From NCBI GenBank assembly GCA_016490735.1, contig JAEMWC010000054.1, positions 310,001-374,000 on the forward strand: a stretch of 64,000 nt of DNA, written 5' to 3'. The DNA comes from Pachyseris speciosa (lineage: Eukaryota > Cnidaria > Anthozoa > Scleractinia > Pachyseridae). Both the position numbers and the translations under genes were made by a program. Numbering within the stretch: the first letter of the stretch is position 1; the number at the start of each line of letters is the position of its first letter. The notes beneath the pieces are model-generated. The model was not told the origin of the DNA, made no database searches, and worked only from the letters and a program-made list of their open reading frames with translations. Below are positions 1 through 12,324 of the stretch, in pieces.

Positions 1-415
1 AACATGTCTACGCGTCACCTTTGTTGAACTTGGGAAGCCTGTGTCTGAATGTGAAATTTCGAGCCGCGCGGCTGCCGCACGGGAGAAAGCGCGCGAAAAA
101 TTAAGCCTCATTTTGGTTTTGGTGTCTCGTTTTGGTTAACTTAATCAGGCTTGAGCCTGCGATCCAATCGAAAGCTAGTACCTGGTCAGCGGTCAACTTA
201 AAAAAACAGCTGACCTAGATGAGCTCTAAACTTGAGCCCGCGATATGCTTACATGATATTGGTCAGCGGATGCCTTGTTTTGACAGCTGTCAATTGACCA
301 TAACATGGATGTCCAATATCAGAGATGTGCGCTGTTCTTGCGCTGTAAACTAGCTGGTCAGGCTCTGGTCAGGTGGAGTATGGCCACCATGTTGGGCTCA
401 AGTATTGATTATTAT

Positions 416-702
416 TAGAGCGGTTTTCAATTGAGTGTCGAAAGTAATTATGGTTTTGCTTTTGTTTTGCATTGCTTCGCTCTGTGATTGGCCAGGAAAA
501 CTCGCGCCACTTTCTCAACCAATGAGAAGCAAAACCAAAACCAATAGTGATTTGCACGCGCGTATTTTCCCGCGCTTTGCACCGGTTACGTGTAATTGCT
601 TCGTATTCTGATTGGCTCATTGCCCCGTTTGCGTCTGTTGTGATTGGTCAGAGTAATTGGTTTGGTTTTGGTTTTACGACACTCAGTTGAAAAGCGCTCT
701 AT
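416..702. mobile_element. ~287 bp TIR mini-element, copy 1 of 3
   Basis: The ends TAGAGCGGTTTTCAATTGAG and the inverted CAGTTGAAAAGCGCTCTA enclose sequence shared with 30379-30676 and 30690-30970 (GTTTTGGTTTTGCTTCTCAT-type core, CCAATCA boxes). It sits within an ATT-rich stretch. Confidence 0.8.
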
Positions 703-1664
703 TATTATTAGGATATCATTAATTATTGGGCAACGTCGTCGTGCGTACGGGCCCACGAGCAATACCGCTAGCCATTTTTACCATGAGAAAAGCAGTTGAT
801 GGGTTTCTATAGGTATGGTGCTCCGCTTGGCGGCCCTTGGGCCGCCGGAGCTCCGCTACAATTAACGAAGGCCACGTCAAGAAACTGAAAAATTTGCTTT
901 TTTTTTTTCAATCTTTAGACCTAAACTTTTGCAGCAACCTAGCTTTCCTAGAAGGCCACTTGTCAGACTGCAAAGCTTCAAACTAACGTTTCGTCCGCAT
1001 TTTTCCTCAAAAAAGTTTACATTGATTATTTTCATTGAAAAATGACGTATTCGGTCAGAATTACTTATTTTTTATAAAAACAGTTTTGTTGGAATGATCG
1101 AGGAAATGGTTTTAGCTCATTTGGTTCCTTTACTGGAAAAGGATTGCCATGCATATCTTAAAAATTCTCGTGTAATTCCAATTTTCTTCGGAGCAGCCAC
1201 GGGTCCTTAAATCTGCGTATTTCGCTGAAAGTAGTAACGCCTTTATTACAGGAAAATTTAGTTAACAGACTAGTAAAATGGATTTTCTTAATTATACCGT
1301 TGAGATATAGTTCAACATACATGTGCTACACTGTACCGGTAATATTTCAAGAACGTCATTTTAAGGGCACAAAATAAATGGTTCACGAAAGTGTTACCGC
1401 CTGTCGGTTTTTAATATATTTAGTAAAATGAAAGACAAAGCTGAATTGTTTTAAATGTATTTGCGGTGTAGAAAATTAAACTCAAAGGATCGTTAAAAAT
1501 CGAAAAAACATTTTTGGTGAAAATTTTGCGGTGTGTTTGCCTCCTTTCAAAATGACGTGAGAATTAAAAAAAATGCCAAGAACAAGGTCGTATTCAAAAG
1601 ACACAGAAGTTAGGAAAGCAGCCATAGGAAAAAATGGTTTAATTGTTTTGGAAAGTATCGTTGC
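703..1664. other. No gene seen
   Basis: A+T-rich sequence without a supported coding frame. A G+C-rich hairpin GGCGGCCCTTGGGCCGCC lies at about 831-848. Confidence 0.5.
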
Positions 1665-2475
1665 TCTTTAGCATTTCACCCACAGACTCGGAGTAGAACC
1701 ACCTTGTACGGCATGATAAACAGCACCACCACAGGAAAGTGCTGTTTAGTAGCTTTCATTTGAATGGCCACACTTAAGATTTCATCCACAGACTCAAAAG
1801 ATTACTGAGCCAACTTGTATAACAATAAACAGCACCACAGGTAAGTATTGCTCAGTAGCTTTCATTTGAGTATAGATACACTGTAAAATTTCCACCTCTA
1901 ACTTGATCACAAACAAGAGAAAGCAGCTTACTTTTGTTTAGGACTTTAATACTGACTCAAGAGTTAGAACCAACCTCCACAGTATACCAAGTTTTAACAC
2001 AATAAATTGTGTACTTCAGGAAAGCACTGCCAAGTTGTTTCCATTTTAAGTGCTCACACTTTAGCACCTCCGCAGCATACCAAGTTTTACCACAATAAAT
2101 TGTTTACTTCAGGAAAGCACTGCCAAGTTGCTTCCATTTTAAGTGCTCACACTTTAGCACTTGTACAGACTCAAAAGCTGTGAGATTCATCTTATAAAGC
2201 ATAATAAACAGCACAATTAGAAAGTACCGCTCAATAGCTTTCATTTAAATGTCAACCACTTTGGGATTTCATCTGTAGACTCATGTGGTAGGACCACCAG
2301 CACAATAAGGCATAGCATAGGAAGGTATTGCTCAATGGTATTCACACAAATCTCTTCCCCTTAAAATTTCATCCACATACTAAAATGTCAGTCAGAACCG
2401 CTTTTTACAGCATAATAAACTGCTCAGTACCTTTCATTCGCATGTTTGCACTTAAGGATTTCATCGATTTATTGT
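1665..2475. repeat. Degenerate direct repeats, ~105-125 bp period
   Basis: ATTTCATCCACAGACTC-like starts recur at about 1673, 1790, 2268 and 2365, with AATAAACAGCACC and GTAGCTTTCATTTGAATG inside. Two units (about 1968-2072 and 2073-2175) are nearly identical (CAGGAAAGCACTGCCAAGTT). Confidence 0.75.
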
Positions 2476-2977
2476 TTTGTTGGGCTTTTTTGCGAGTTAC
2501 GATTATTTCTTAATAAACTTTACTTGTCTTGTCTTTCCGTTGGAAATCGTGAAAACTGGTGTTAGGAGAAAGTCAAACTGTATTTATGGTTGTTTATGTA
2601 AGGCGTTGTTCATATTATTGTGCACCCTCCGTCAAGGCAACAAATTTTACTGTAATGTGAGTTTTTCATTCCGAGAATTTTTGTCAGTTAAAATTACGAA
2701 TCTCGCAAATTCTTTCTATTTGCCTCGACACTTGTTGGCTTTCAAGGATTTAGTTTTTTCGAAGCTCAGAGACGGGTTCATCACATTTGCTATCATTTAG
2801 AGTTAAGAACGATTAATGGGCTTTATTGCGGAATTTTTCCCTTTGCAACTTTAAAACACATAACAAAATTATAAAGAGATATTGAGATTTTGAAATCTCA
2901 AATTCACAACCTGGTAAAAAGAAACTGTTTTAGCGCATAATTGCTTTTCGGCACACGGTCGTTTTGCATTGTATATA

Positions 2978-3131
2978 CAGTGGAACCTCGAACGAACCTC
3001 TATATAACGAACCCTCGATATAACGAACGATGTTCTTCAGCCCGACCTTTTAAAATGTATGGAAAAAGACCTCGATATAACGAACCAATTTCCCCAGTCC
3101 GTTGGTACTTCGTTAAATCGAGGTTCCACTG
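2978..3131. mobile_element. 154-bp TA-flanked mini-element
   Basis: CAGTGGAACCTCG at the left and CGAGGTTCCACTG at the right are perfect inverses flanked by TA. CTCGATATAACGAA-type units repeat inside. This is a Tc1/mariner-type non-autonomous element. Confidence 0.85.
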
Positions 3132-3589
3132 TAGTTTGTTTAATCATATGAAATCTTTAAGCTTTCAGTTGCAAAATCTTTTCAGTGACTCGATTCAGTT
3201 CTTTTTCTTTGTTGCAAGTTGACAAGTTTCGAAAGCACGAATTGCAATTAAATTTCTCATATCAGAAGCATATAACCTCGAAGCGTCTAAATTGCCCTGT
3301 AATGTTACGAAACAAGCTGGGGAACAAGGGAGACTTTTGACTGCGCAGGCGCGTGAATTTTTTTGTTTTTTCAGTTTTCGACGATCACGCGGTTTTGTGT
3401 GCTGTTGAATTTGACAACCAAAACTTTAACGATAAGGCATTCTTGAACAGGTCGTCAGCAAGCCAAATCAAACATATTGCCACGCAAAGCAATTTACGGT
3501 GAAGAAAAAAATTTGGGTTTGACATCAATTGTCGTAGTTTTGCGGTCGGTAAAGGTCTGTTCGTGTGGAGGTGTCGACGGTCAAGATGG

Positions 3590-5190
3590 CGATTTGTCTG
3601 CAACGAGTATTTGACGAGCCCAGTGTCGATGCATTTTTCTGCCGTCCAAGAGTCTGCTTCAGATCGTAGTTAATGTCAAGCTAAACAAGTGGGACTTTTG
3701 TGGTAAGTACAACCCATCTTTGGTTCCTTGAGTTTGTTTTTTTAGGTTTTTATTTGCTTCGTTTTCTGCCAAGGAAGAAATCGTGTTGCTATCATTTTCA
3801 ATTCCATGATGTTGTTCAACAAGATAATCTTACCGTTTTCGTTTACATCATTTCTTCATGAAAGTCGAATACGACACTGCAATTAACTAATCCTTCCATT
3901 TGATGGGTACAGCTGTCGTTTCTTATCCATGATCTTTGTTGTCAGGCAAGTTGAATGGTTTGATTAGTAAATTTAGTTTTTGTATTACCTCAATTAAAAG
4001 TTTGTCATCATACCCCCGAGACTTTTGTTTCCCTTCGTGATATGGGAATTCCCATTAACAGGGGATACTTCTGTTAGTGTACTACCTGTTAGCAAAATCT
4101 GGTGTAATTTCGTGGTGCACCCCCTATTCACCCTGGCCAGACAAAGCTTCGTTGATCGAATTTCATTTTCAAAATATTGGATATTTAGGCTCACGCTTTT
4201 ACCCTGCCTAGATTTCGCAAATTATAATCTACTATCAATATTGAGTTATCACCAAGTTGTACTTACTCCAAATTTATTTTGTCTTAAATCTTAACTTTGT
4301 AGACCATTCCGTTAACGTATTTTGGCGTTTGTTGTCAGGACAGTCGTTCGCAAGTGAAATTAAATTGTGCTTCGAGATTTGATTGCGACTACATTTTTGT
4401 GTATTCCCGAGTAACTAATTCGTGATACGGGGATCGACCAGGAGGAGAGATTCTCTAATACCATATCAATACTTTGACCGAAACAAAAGAAATTTAAGTA
4501 CTGCATTGATAGACCAGATTTTCGATCAAAGATGATTCTTGCGCGAGCAAGTTTGTTCCGCCTTTGATGGATGCTACTCGAATTCGTTTTCGTCAATTTG
4601 TCAATATGCCTTGGTCAAGCCCCCTTAATGCAGCTTTACGTCTGTTTGCTCATCCTTTTTCTTACTTTTCTCAGGTAATTTTGAGTTTGACTGCAAATTA
4701 AGAGGGTAGAGAACGTAAAACTATTTCAGATCAGGAGAATTCATAGGAGTAGTGATTTTAAGTGATAGGATGGCAGAAGAATTTGCAACCTGACAGCTGA
4801 TTATGCTACATTTTCACCAATTCTTCTGTTATTATGATAGCCTGTTTTTGTTTTCAACATCAACACAACCAGAAGAAGGCAATTTAGCAACTGGATCCTT
4901 CAACACATGTTAGGAATTAAGTGAAAAAACACCAAAACATTTTACAAGTTTTTGTTTGGTGTTGCATCAACTCACTCAATTTTCATATCGAAACATCATT
5001 TTGAATCTTAAATTGTGTTGTGTATTTAAAATTCTTTTGCAAATTTGATTATTCAATACATACAAATGTGCTTTTCTTTTGTTTCACTTGCAGGGGAAGC
5101 AGAGGTGGAATAAATGTGTTACAATATTAGCTAAATGGACACCCTTCTGGCTAACACCTGAATGAAAATTGTTGAATAAAAAGTAATCAT
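3590..5190 (+). ncRNA. Possible spliced transcript without a convincing protein
   Basis: A promoter-like stretch (GCGCAGGCGCG near 3344) precedes AAGATGGCG at 3594 and a good donor (GTG|GTAAGT, 3700-3705). A good acceptor (TTTCACTTGCAG|GG) lies near 5093, followed by AATAAA near 5176. The ATG opens only 26 codons. No protein similarity is seen, so this is speculative. Confidence 0.2.
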
Positions 5191-5937
5191 ATACATTTGT
5201 AGCCTCTCTTTTAACTGAATCATCACTATTTAGACTTGATCATCTCTACAAAGAATTGTTGATGTATTTACATTTGTTTTTATTAAGGTGTTGTAATGTA
5301 CATTTATTAATATTTCAAAAACTAAAGAAGATAGTAGTTTCCTATGGTGAATGTTACTTACACAGATTATTGTGTCACTAGTAATTTCACTAGTTGTGGG
5401 TTTTTCCTCTCATGATATTTGTTGAAATGAATCCCTCTTTTATTGTTGATTTGCACAAGTGATGGTTTTATTATAACTCAACTTGAACACATTTTGGTCT
5501 TTCAAGTAAAACTACTACATATCAGGCCTCTGACTTCAACAGCGTAAAACAAACCTCTACCATTAAAAAAATATTTTAGTGAACGATCAAAACAGAACTG
5601 ATGCAAAACAGCAGCAATGCGTTTGTAGATTGGTTAGTAAAATTCTTTTTACTATCATCAGAATGTTGGGAGGAGGTCATGCAAAACAAAATGAATCAAA
5701 ATTATTTGCAGCAGCATAAAACTCAAAAGATATTGTTAGCTTTGGGCCTTTTCACTTCTTGGGAGATTGCTCCTAAATAAACCAGAAGATCAGAGGCAAG
5801 TTGTGTTTCATAGCTTATGTAGAAAATTTTAATTATAATTCCATTCTTAGAACAAACAAAGCAAGCAGGTAAGGGCAGCTGTGTATTATGAAAATGAACA
5901 TGAGGGTTCACTATTTATGAAAAGTATAACAGTGAGT

Positions 5938-6797
5938 TTATTTTGTAACAGCAGCCAATTCAAAGCCCAACAGATCAACTGAGGAATTACCAAGAAATCT
6001 GAGCTCCTCAATGGACAAAGCTTCAGTCATTCCAATGGGCAAAATTACTCGAAAAATATAACCACTTTGGTTTATTTTGACTTGAAATGGTTTCCCTATA
6101 CTCGGACGTTTTCCATGCACATCAGTCTACTCTTAATACGAGCACAACTATGATCCAAGCAAAGCCTAAATTATAGTTTAAAAATATTAAACAGCAAAAG
6201 CCCAGTTGCAGAAACAAGGGAATCTGTTGATCATAAGTCAAATGTAGCAGTTCATTAGTGCTTGTCTTTGCAGTGATTGAATCTTAAAATTAACATTAAG
6301 AGCTTTCTGCTTTTATTTAAAAAGTATAAGGAGCTTTGTCCGGTACACTGGTAGACAATTGAAAACCTAATACACTAACCCAGCCTAATCATGAAATTTG
6401 ATAAATGATTAATGACATCCTTGATGTAAGCGTATATAACTTCAATTATTGAACATTTCAAATACATTTTAAAAATAACACTTCCGCTTATTTTCACTAG
6501 AAATGGTTTTCCTGCGCTTTGACCTTTTCTGTGTACATCACTGTCAAACTGAGTCTAAATTATACCGAAAAACTCACTGAATGTTGTACAGAAAGAGCCC
6601 GTGAAAGTACGTAGTTCAGTTAAATTTATGGAACTAACCTCGAAGCACATCGGTCTTCTGTTGACAAAGCCGCCGTTGAACTTTCGCTGACCTCTGACAC
6701 AGCTATGAACTGCTTCGTCATTTTGTAAACTTGACGGCATAAAGAATTTTCCCAACCCGGTATTCCTGCTTTTTAGAGCAGATCGCTCCTCATTCAA
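5938..6797 (-). CDS. Small uncharacterised two-exon gene
   Basis: Exon 1 (6797-6639, 53 codons) starts at an ATG (MNEERSALKSRNTGLGKFF) and ends at a GAG|GTTAGT donor. Exon 2 (6126-5938) starts after GTAG and ends in TAA. Both junctions are phase 0, giving about 115 residues. I recognise no domain. Exon 2 begins with the module DVHGKRPSIGKPFQVKI. A diverged copy of this module (DVHRKGQSAGKPFLVKI) lies in the intron at about 6475-6540, which looks like an exon duplication. The gene lies head-to-head with the plus-strand gene starting near 7.2 kb; about 400 bp between them holds CCAAT boxes. It falls inside a block bounded by inverted terminal matches (3263 and 12324), so it may belong to a mobile element. 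Confidence 0.45.
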
Positions 6798-7192
6798 ACC
6801 GTGTTTCCCCCAACATATTCACGCTTACACGCCGCATGAACCTCCACGCAGGAAAAATCCGCTTGTACACTAGAGCGGATACTTGTACAAATAACATTTT
6901 ATGGTCCTTAAGAAATCATTTCCAGTTTTTACTACTGATTAGGAAAGAGGACGACACATGAACATTGATATTTTTATCCAAAATATACTAATAGAATAAG
7001 TGATCCACCGGCGGCCATGTTTGTTTACACTGAAATCTCTTTGGCGCGCGTGTAGAGGAGCCTGGATTCAAGGGTAAGAATCAACCAATCAGACAAAAGT
7101 CTCCCTTGCTAAGCTGGGGTTTATTAGCCGACCAATCAGAAGCACAGATGCATTTTAGCCCAAATATGGAATAAAGATTCATTTGGAAAAAA

Positions 7193-8967
7193 TGGCGGCA
7201 GCTCGCAGAGTCCGTCAAAAAGCTCTCCAGAGCAAAAATAAAATCGATTAGCCTAACCGGGAAAGCGCTCCCGGAGGAGACTGTGGTTGAAAGGATATTC
7301 AGAGAGGCTAGAGCAAACTTCAGTTTTTTTTTTTAATTCCAATACGGCCGCAAATGTGGATGTGCTGGAGGCGAGTGGACCGTTTCGTGGTTTGGTGAAG
7401 CGTTGTAATGATCATTTCTTTGATCTATTTTCCGAAAGAGTTAAGGGTTCGTTTGACAAGCATGCCTTAATACAGGTGAGGTGGTATGAATTTGTCAGGC
7501 AGGTGCTAGCTAGCGGAGATGTGGAGGAAATAGTGAAGGCGGTTCCATCGCGCGGCAAAGAGATAGTGTCGTGTATTCTGGAGAGTGTTGTGATCGCTGG
7601 TTTTAAGTTTGTGAGGGAGAGTCAGGAAGCTACAGTTTCACGTACAGTCATGGTTGCTAGAGAGAGTATTAACATTTCTGAGGACGATGTTTCGCTTTTA
7701 AAGCTAGGTTCTGCGGCGGCACTGAAACTGAAAAAACGTTTGCGACAAATTGCCATAGAACTTTCGAGATCTAAACAGAGTCTCAAGAATATGATATGCA
7801 TGGAAATTGACGCTCTTGAGAAAATGGAGGATCACGAAAAGACAAACATCACCAATTTTCTGTACAGTCTTGACGAAGGAAACTTACTTGTTTTAAAGAT
7901 GGAACTTATCTCTTTCCTGCGGAAATTTACGCAAGTATATTCGGAAGGGTTGTGAATCAAAATGGATATCAGTCGTTTGGTAGAAGACTCTTCAAGGTTA
8001 GTTTAGACTTAAGCAAGATATCACCCCTAGGTCTGTTAACAAGCATCTGAGTATCAATAGCATTATTTCCGTTCCTAACTTCATTTCACAGTATTTCCCT
8101 TTGAGATATTAATGCACCAGTCAGTTTAAACCCCAACCCAGCATAAGTGGGGCTTTGGTGGGGAGTTATCACCTCATTGCCAGCTCTTTGTGCCCCAAGG
8201 ATGTGGGGCATTTGTTTTGTTTGTCATTCTTGTCTTGGGGATGTGGAGCATTAGTAGGGATTTGTTCGAATCCAACAGGGCAGCTAGAGGGTGGGACGTG
8301 TGCTGTTGTCCACAAAATATTTCTCCATATGGTGGGACATTTGTCAATTTTTGTACAGTATTCAGAACCATTCCCCACCTTTATCCCAGGGTGGTGGGGG
8401 GGGGGAGTTCAGGGTTTACTTTGACTGGTGCATAACCCCTTTGCATTTTCAAAAATTGGAAACCAATCAGTACCTGAATACAGTAGGTTAGCACAGAGGC
8501 ATATGCTTCTTGTCATCAAATGTGGTTATATGGTTTTTTTTTATTGTTAGCACCTTACCTTTTTACAGCTGCAGTAAATGGAACTCTTCTGCAACACACC
8601 AACACATTTTGCAGGTGCAAGATATTTGCGTGATCTTGGTTCTTCAACATGCCTTCCTTGTTAGTAGAAGTATTACCATTGTTTTATGATTTTTTACTGA
8701 TAATTAAATTGGCTGATACAGGTTGCCGAACAACAGGTGATGAGTGACAGTTGCATAAAGTGGAAATTTTATGAAGCACTGACATGCCTTGGTATTACAA
8801 TTTCCCCGAGTATGAAATTAGATCTTTACAATAGACTGTTACGCAAAATGTTCAACATCAGATGCAATGAATTTGTTAGAGCACAGAAATGTCTTGAGGA
8901 ACATCATGAGAGACAAACACAGGACAGACAAGTTATGTTAAGGAATAAGCTGAAGGTTGCCAGCTAA
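7193..8967 (+). CDS. Uncharacterised helical protein gene, two exons, frameshift in a T run
   Basis: Exon 1 ends at a CAA|GTATAT donor (7934) and exon 2 runs 8722-8967, both phase 0 and ending in TAA. The joined product has about 300 residues, mostly amphipathic helix with many Lys/Arg/Glu (for example LKKRLRQIAIELSRSKQSLK and FEALT-like helices in exon 2). No known domain is recognised. The 5' part is broken. A coding-like stretch (WRQLAESVKKLSRAK through ERIFREARANF, 7193-7324) runs into a T11 run at 7325-7335; the downstream frame resumes immediately after it with NSNTAANVDVLE. Removing one T would fuse them. The only nearby ATG (7192) is in another frame. This is either an assembly error or a decayed gene. 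It is convergent with the transposon-type gene at 9.7-12.2 kb. Confidence 0.5.
8140..8480. other. G-rich low-complexity stretch in an intron
   Basis: Frames open on both strands here because of repeated GTGGGGCATTTG-like units and a G run (8394-8405). No coding evidence; it lies between the two exons of the 7.2-9.0 kb gene. Confidence 0.5.
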
Positions 8968-9747
8968 TCAGAAGATGCATTTAAGACATTAACCACAGAA
9001 TATTAGTCTTTTTTTCCCTGAAAATATTTTCTATATCACAAGATGAGAGTGGAACTGTTTGGGTTTACATTTTGTGTAATTTGAACAGTCAAATGTTTCT
9101 CATCATTGCTTAACCTTAATCATGCATTTCTGCGAAGTATGTGTGTCTGTGTATGAGTAAGAAATCCAGATTTATGGTATGAAAGAGAGAGTTCCAAACC
9201 ACTAGGGAAATGTAGTTGTGATTTAACAGCTTAGAAATAAACTCTAGACATCATGTTAGTGTAGTTATGAGTGGAGTAGTAGACAGAGTAGTATGACAGA
9301 CAGGGTACTTTAGTAGAATATGTCATGATGTTGAGAGTTAACCATTTGTTACCCATTGCAATAATGTGTCTTCATGTACTGCAACATACCTTTGGGGAAA
9401 ATAACTCTTTAATAATTTTAATAATTGATGCTGACAATCTTCAATTGTTATGGTTCTTTTTTATATTGTTACAAGAAGCAAATTGTTGCATAATAAAATA
9501 CTTGTTACTGTTTTATTGAAAACATTTCTTACTCAAGTTATTATAACTGCATATATGTACCATTTTTCTTACTCAGGTTCTAACAGTATAACTGCATGTA
9601 CGTACATCGTACCTCAATTATACGAATATGTTTACAACTAATTTGCTCATATTTACATCACTTTTTGCATGTGGCCTACTAATAAAATGAATTGTACAAT
9701 AATACTGACTCTGGTGTTTGTTTATGCAAAAGATACATGTACCTTTT
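8968..9747. other. Intergenic between convergent genes; nothing recognised
   Basis: A+T-rich. It contains AATAAA near 9235 and 9685 on the plus strand, candidates for ending the 7.2-9.0 kb transcript. Confidence 0.4.
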
Positions 9748-12233
9748 TTATTCCAAGATAATGAAAACATTTTTTCTTATCAATTCATTGTTTAGGCTAC
9801 AATGATTATACACTGCATGAAAGATATCTTTCTCTAAACTTGAATACCACTTTCTCTTAAGTGAAATTTCTCTTACATATAATGGTGTCTTTCTGTAAAC
9901 AAACTTTCCCCTCCACCCATGAATGCGTCGTTTTAGCTTCAGTGTTGTGAGGGCTGCTGAATAGTTGACACTGGACAACTGGCCATTCATGCTGAATTTC
10001 AGCTGACTGAATATTGTTTCAAGTGCACTTCCATTTAACCGGAGAGGCCATATGTAGTAGCCTGGGAAGTTACTTATGAAGTGTTCGCAGAACTCCGTGA
10101 AGCCATAATACATTAGTCTTGTTAAATCCCATGTCTGTAGGGACAGTAAAAAGGTTTGGTAGTGGCTTCTAATTTTGGAAAAAAATTAAATAACAAGAGG
10201 GAAAAAGTTTGACATGAAATTATTTCTGTTGTACTTTCAAATTCTTCTTCGTGTAGCTTGGATTACCTTGGTCTCCTTCGCAGCCGTTATTAGGGTCGTC
10301 ACATAACACTCCTCCCCACCAACGGCTGCTCACTTGAGATCTATATTCCTTTCCCTCTGTTATCGAGAACCAATAAAATGCATGTAATCCTTGGCAGCTG
10401 TGCCAATCATATTTCTTGTTATATTTGCCGCCAAAAACACAACAAGACAAGGACTAGGACCAGGTCTCTAGAAAATGGAAGCCTGCTCCTTATTGGTCAG
10501 TTTGAGGGAAAGGAATGCAAAGCTCAAGTGAGCAGCCATTAGTGGAAGGAGTGTTGCATGACGACCCAAATAATAGCTGCAAAGGAGACTAGGATTACCT
10601 AGCAAGCTTCTTAATAATGAGTTGTTGATATTTGGACTTTTAAGTCTCATTAAACTTGCCTCTGCCATTAAAACGGTTATGATGAAATATCAATTGCTTT
10701 GACATTTATTTGGTCAAAATAAACAATAAATATTGAATAATATGATTGAAGAAATGTTACTTACTTGCCATGCAAGAAACCCTTTTTGGTTGGAAGCAGT
10801 CAAGTTTGGTTCTGTAAATTGTCAAATGATTTGGAAAAAAAACAAGTGTGAAGTACATACATTGTACATTGCTTCTTAAGGCTGTCCATTTATGTTTGTC
10901 TCGTAACAATCACTCTACCAATAAATATTTATGGTGTGCGGAAATTAATATATTATAGAGGAGTGTAGAATAGATCCCAAACAGGCAATCTGTCAACGAG
11001 AGAACTGTCACAATGGACATTTCATTTTTTTTAAAGAATGCAAATCATACCTAATAGTTGTGCCCAGGCATAGTCAGCCCAGCCAACAAAGAAGTTATAA
11101 CCATCTGACATGTTTTGCAAAACATTGGAGTGCTCATCTGTGATTTTTTCTTTCCACCTCCTTCGTTAGTCGTCGAGCATCCGCCGTTAAGTTACGCAGT
11201 CTTTTCTTCGCACTTTTCGGGCTTAAGAACTTCCAATTACACGTTGAAGACTTTAGCACACGATTTCTTCGGTTACTTCGACGTTTCTTCGCGATATTAT
11301 TCAGTTTCCGGTAAAGTTTCTTGCAATTCGTACATACATCAAAGAGGGCGGAGCCAGGCACTTGCTTTTTGTTGCCAGGTAGGTGTAACAGCAAATATTT
11401 ATGGCTGTCCGCTCTTTGGAAGGGAAACCCCATGCCCGTTTCAAAGCCGAGTTGACCTCTGGTGGCGTTTTCAGGCCAGGACAAATTTTGTAGTTGTTCA
11501 TAACATCAAGGAGAGAGGCAAAATCATCTTCATCCTTAAATGTGCCTTTAAATGCATCACGAAAGAGTACTTTAATGGCGTAGTTGCCATCCGAGGAAAC
11601 ATGTAAACACACCGGAGCACAACCACTCGCAAACACCAAGTTAGGATCGTACCCAGACAAGTCAGTTTTTGAAACCATACATACTTCACCGTGACCAGCC
11701 TTCCACAATGTGAATTGAAGTCCTGGAGCTTTGCGAGAGATAATTTTTATGACTCGCTGAATCCAATCATCGGATACATCTGAATGAGCGGAATGGATCG
11801 GCATACATGATGACTTTGTTGGCGTTTCGTTCCCGGCTACGTTTGATGTCTCCGATTGAAGGACATTTACGGTGTTACTAGCCATCTTGTGGTTATTTTC
11901 TGCACATAGCTGGGCTGGTCGCGGAGCGATAAAACGATATCCTCGCTGCCGGAATGACAAATATTCTTGATCATTTGCGCTCGGATCGTTACATGAACTT
12001 AAAGCACTTTCAATTTCACATTCCCTGCGCTGTTCTTTTCCTAATTTCGCGAAGTTGCCTTTGGAGTGTCCGTTGGCAGTCACTCTAGGGCGTTTAGATG
12101 GAATAAGCGTCCCACTTTGGTCAAACCTGACCTCAACAAACTGTAATTTTCTTTTACAATGCATTGTTGACGTTTGTTTACATTGCGATGCAGCTTTTCC
12201 CTGTACGATCACGCAAGGATGTCGAGTATCCAT
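9748..12233 (-). pseudogene. Transposon-type uncharacterised gene, three exons, two frameshifts
   Basis: Exon 1 runs from ATG 12233 to about 11051, exon 2 10811-10765, exon 3 10134-9748 (stop). Splice sites and phases agree from the end of exon 1 onward (QLLE / PNLTASNQKGFLAWQ / TWDLTRLMYYGF). Exon 1 begins MDTRHPCVIVQG and contains MNNYKICPGLKTPPEV. It then shifts frame near 11430, continues through HKYLLLHLPGNKKQV and CTNCKKLYRKLN and a basic stretch (WKFLSPKSAKKRLRN), and shifts again in an A6 run near 11143. Exon 3 has WPLRLNGSALETIFSQLK, reminiscent of the C-terminal part of eukaryotic DNA-transposon proteins. I infer a transposase-like or element-encoded protein but cannot name the family. 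A 340-bp palindromic mini-transposon (10260-10605) sits in its second intron. Confidence 0.5.
10260..10605. mobile_element. Palindromic mini-transposon with ~95-bp TIRs, copy 1
   Basis: The left arm GGATTACCTTGGTCTCCTTC... (to CTTTCCCTC at about 10352) is inverted from about 10504 to 10605. The core contains AAAATGGAAGCCTGCTCCTT. The same element occurs at 18165-18935. Confidence 0.85.
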
Positions 12234-12324
12234 ATTAGGAAGTAAATTCTGATTGGCTAATCTCGCGCGCCTATAAACCCCAGCTTTGCGTCAGACCTAA
12301 TCGCTTCAAGGTTATATGCTTCTG

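Larger units (their letters stand above)
3263..12324. mobile_element. Putative ~9 kb block with inverted terminal matches and three genes
   Basis: The 23-mer CAGAAGCATATAACCTCGAA... at 3263-3285 recurs inverted at 12302-12324 with one mismatch. An inner AAGCTGGGG follows at both ends. A further copy of the promoter-proximal motif (AAGCTGGGGTTTAT followed by CCAATCAGAAG) lies at about 7112-7145, directly upstream of the plus-strand gene, and CAAGGGAGACTTTTG at about 3325 is inverted at about 7096. Either one large element or two abutting related elements would explain this. No target-site duplication is evident. Confidence 0.4.

Noticed and set aside
8155..8491. Overlapping frames on both strands
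   Set aside because: Low-complexity G-rich intronic repeats keep several frames open at once; no splice or motif support.
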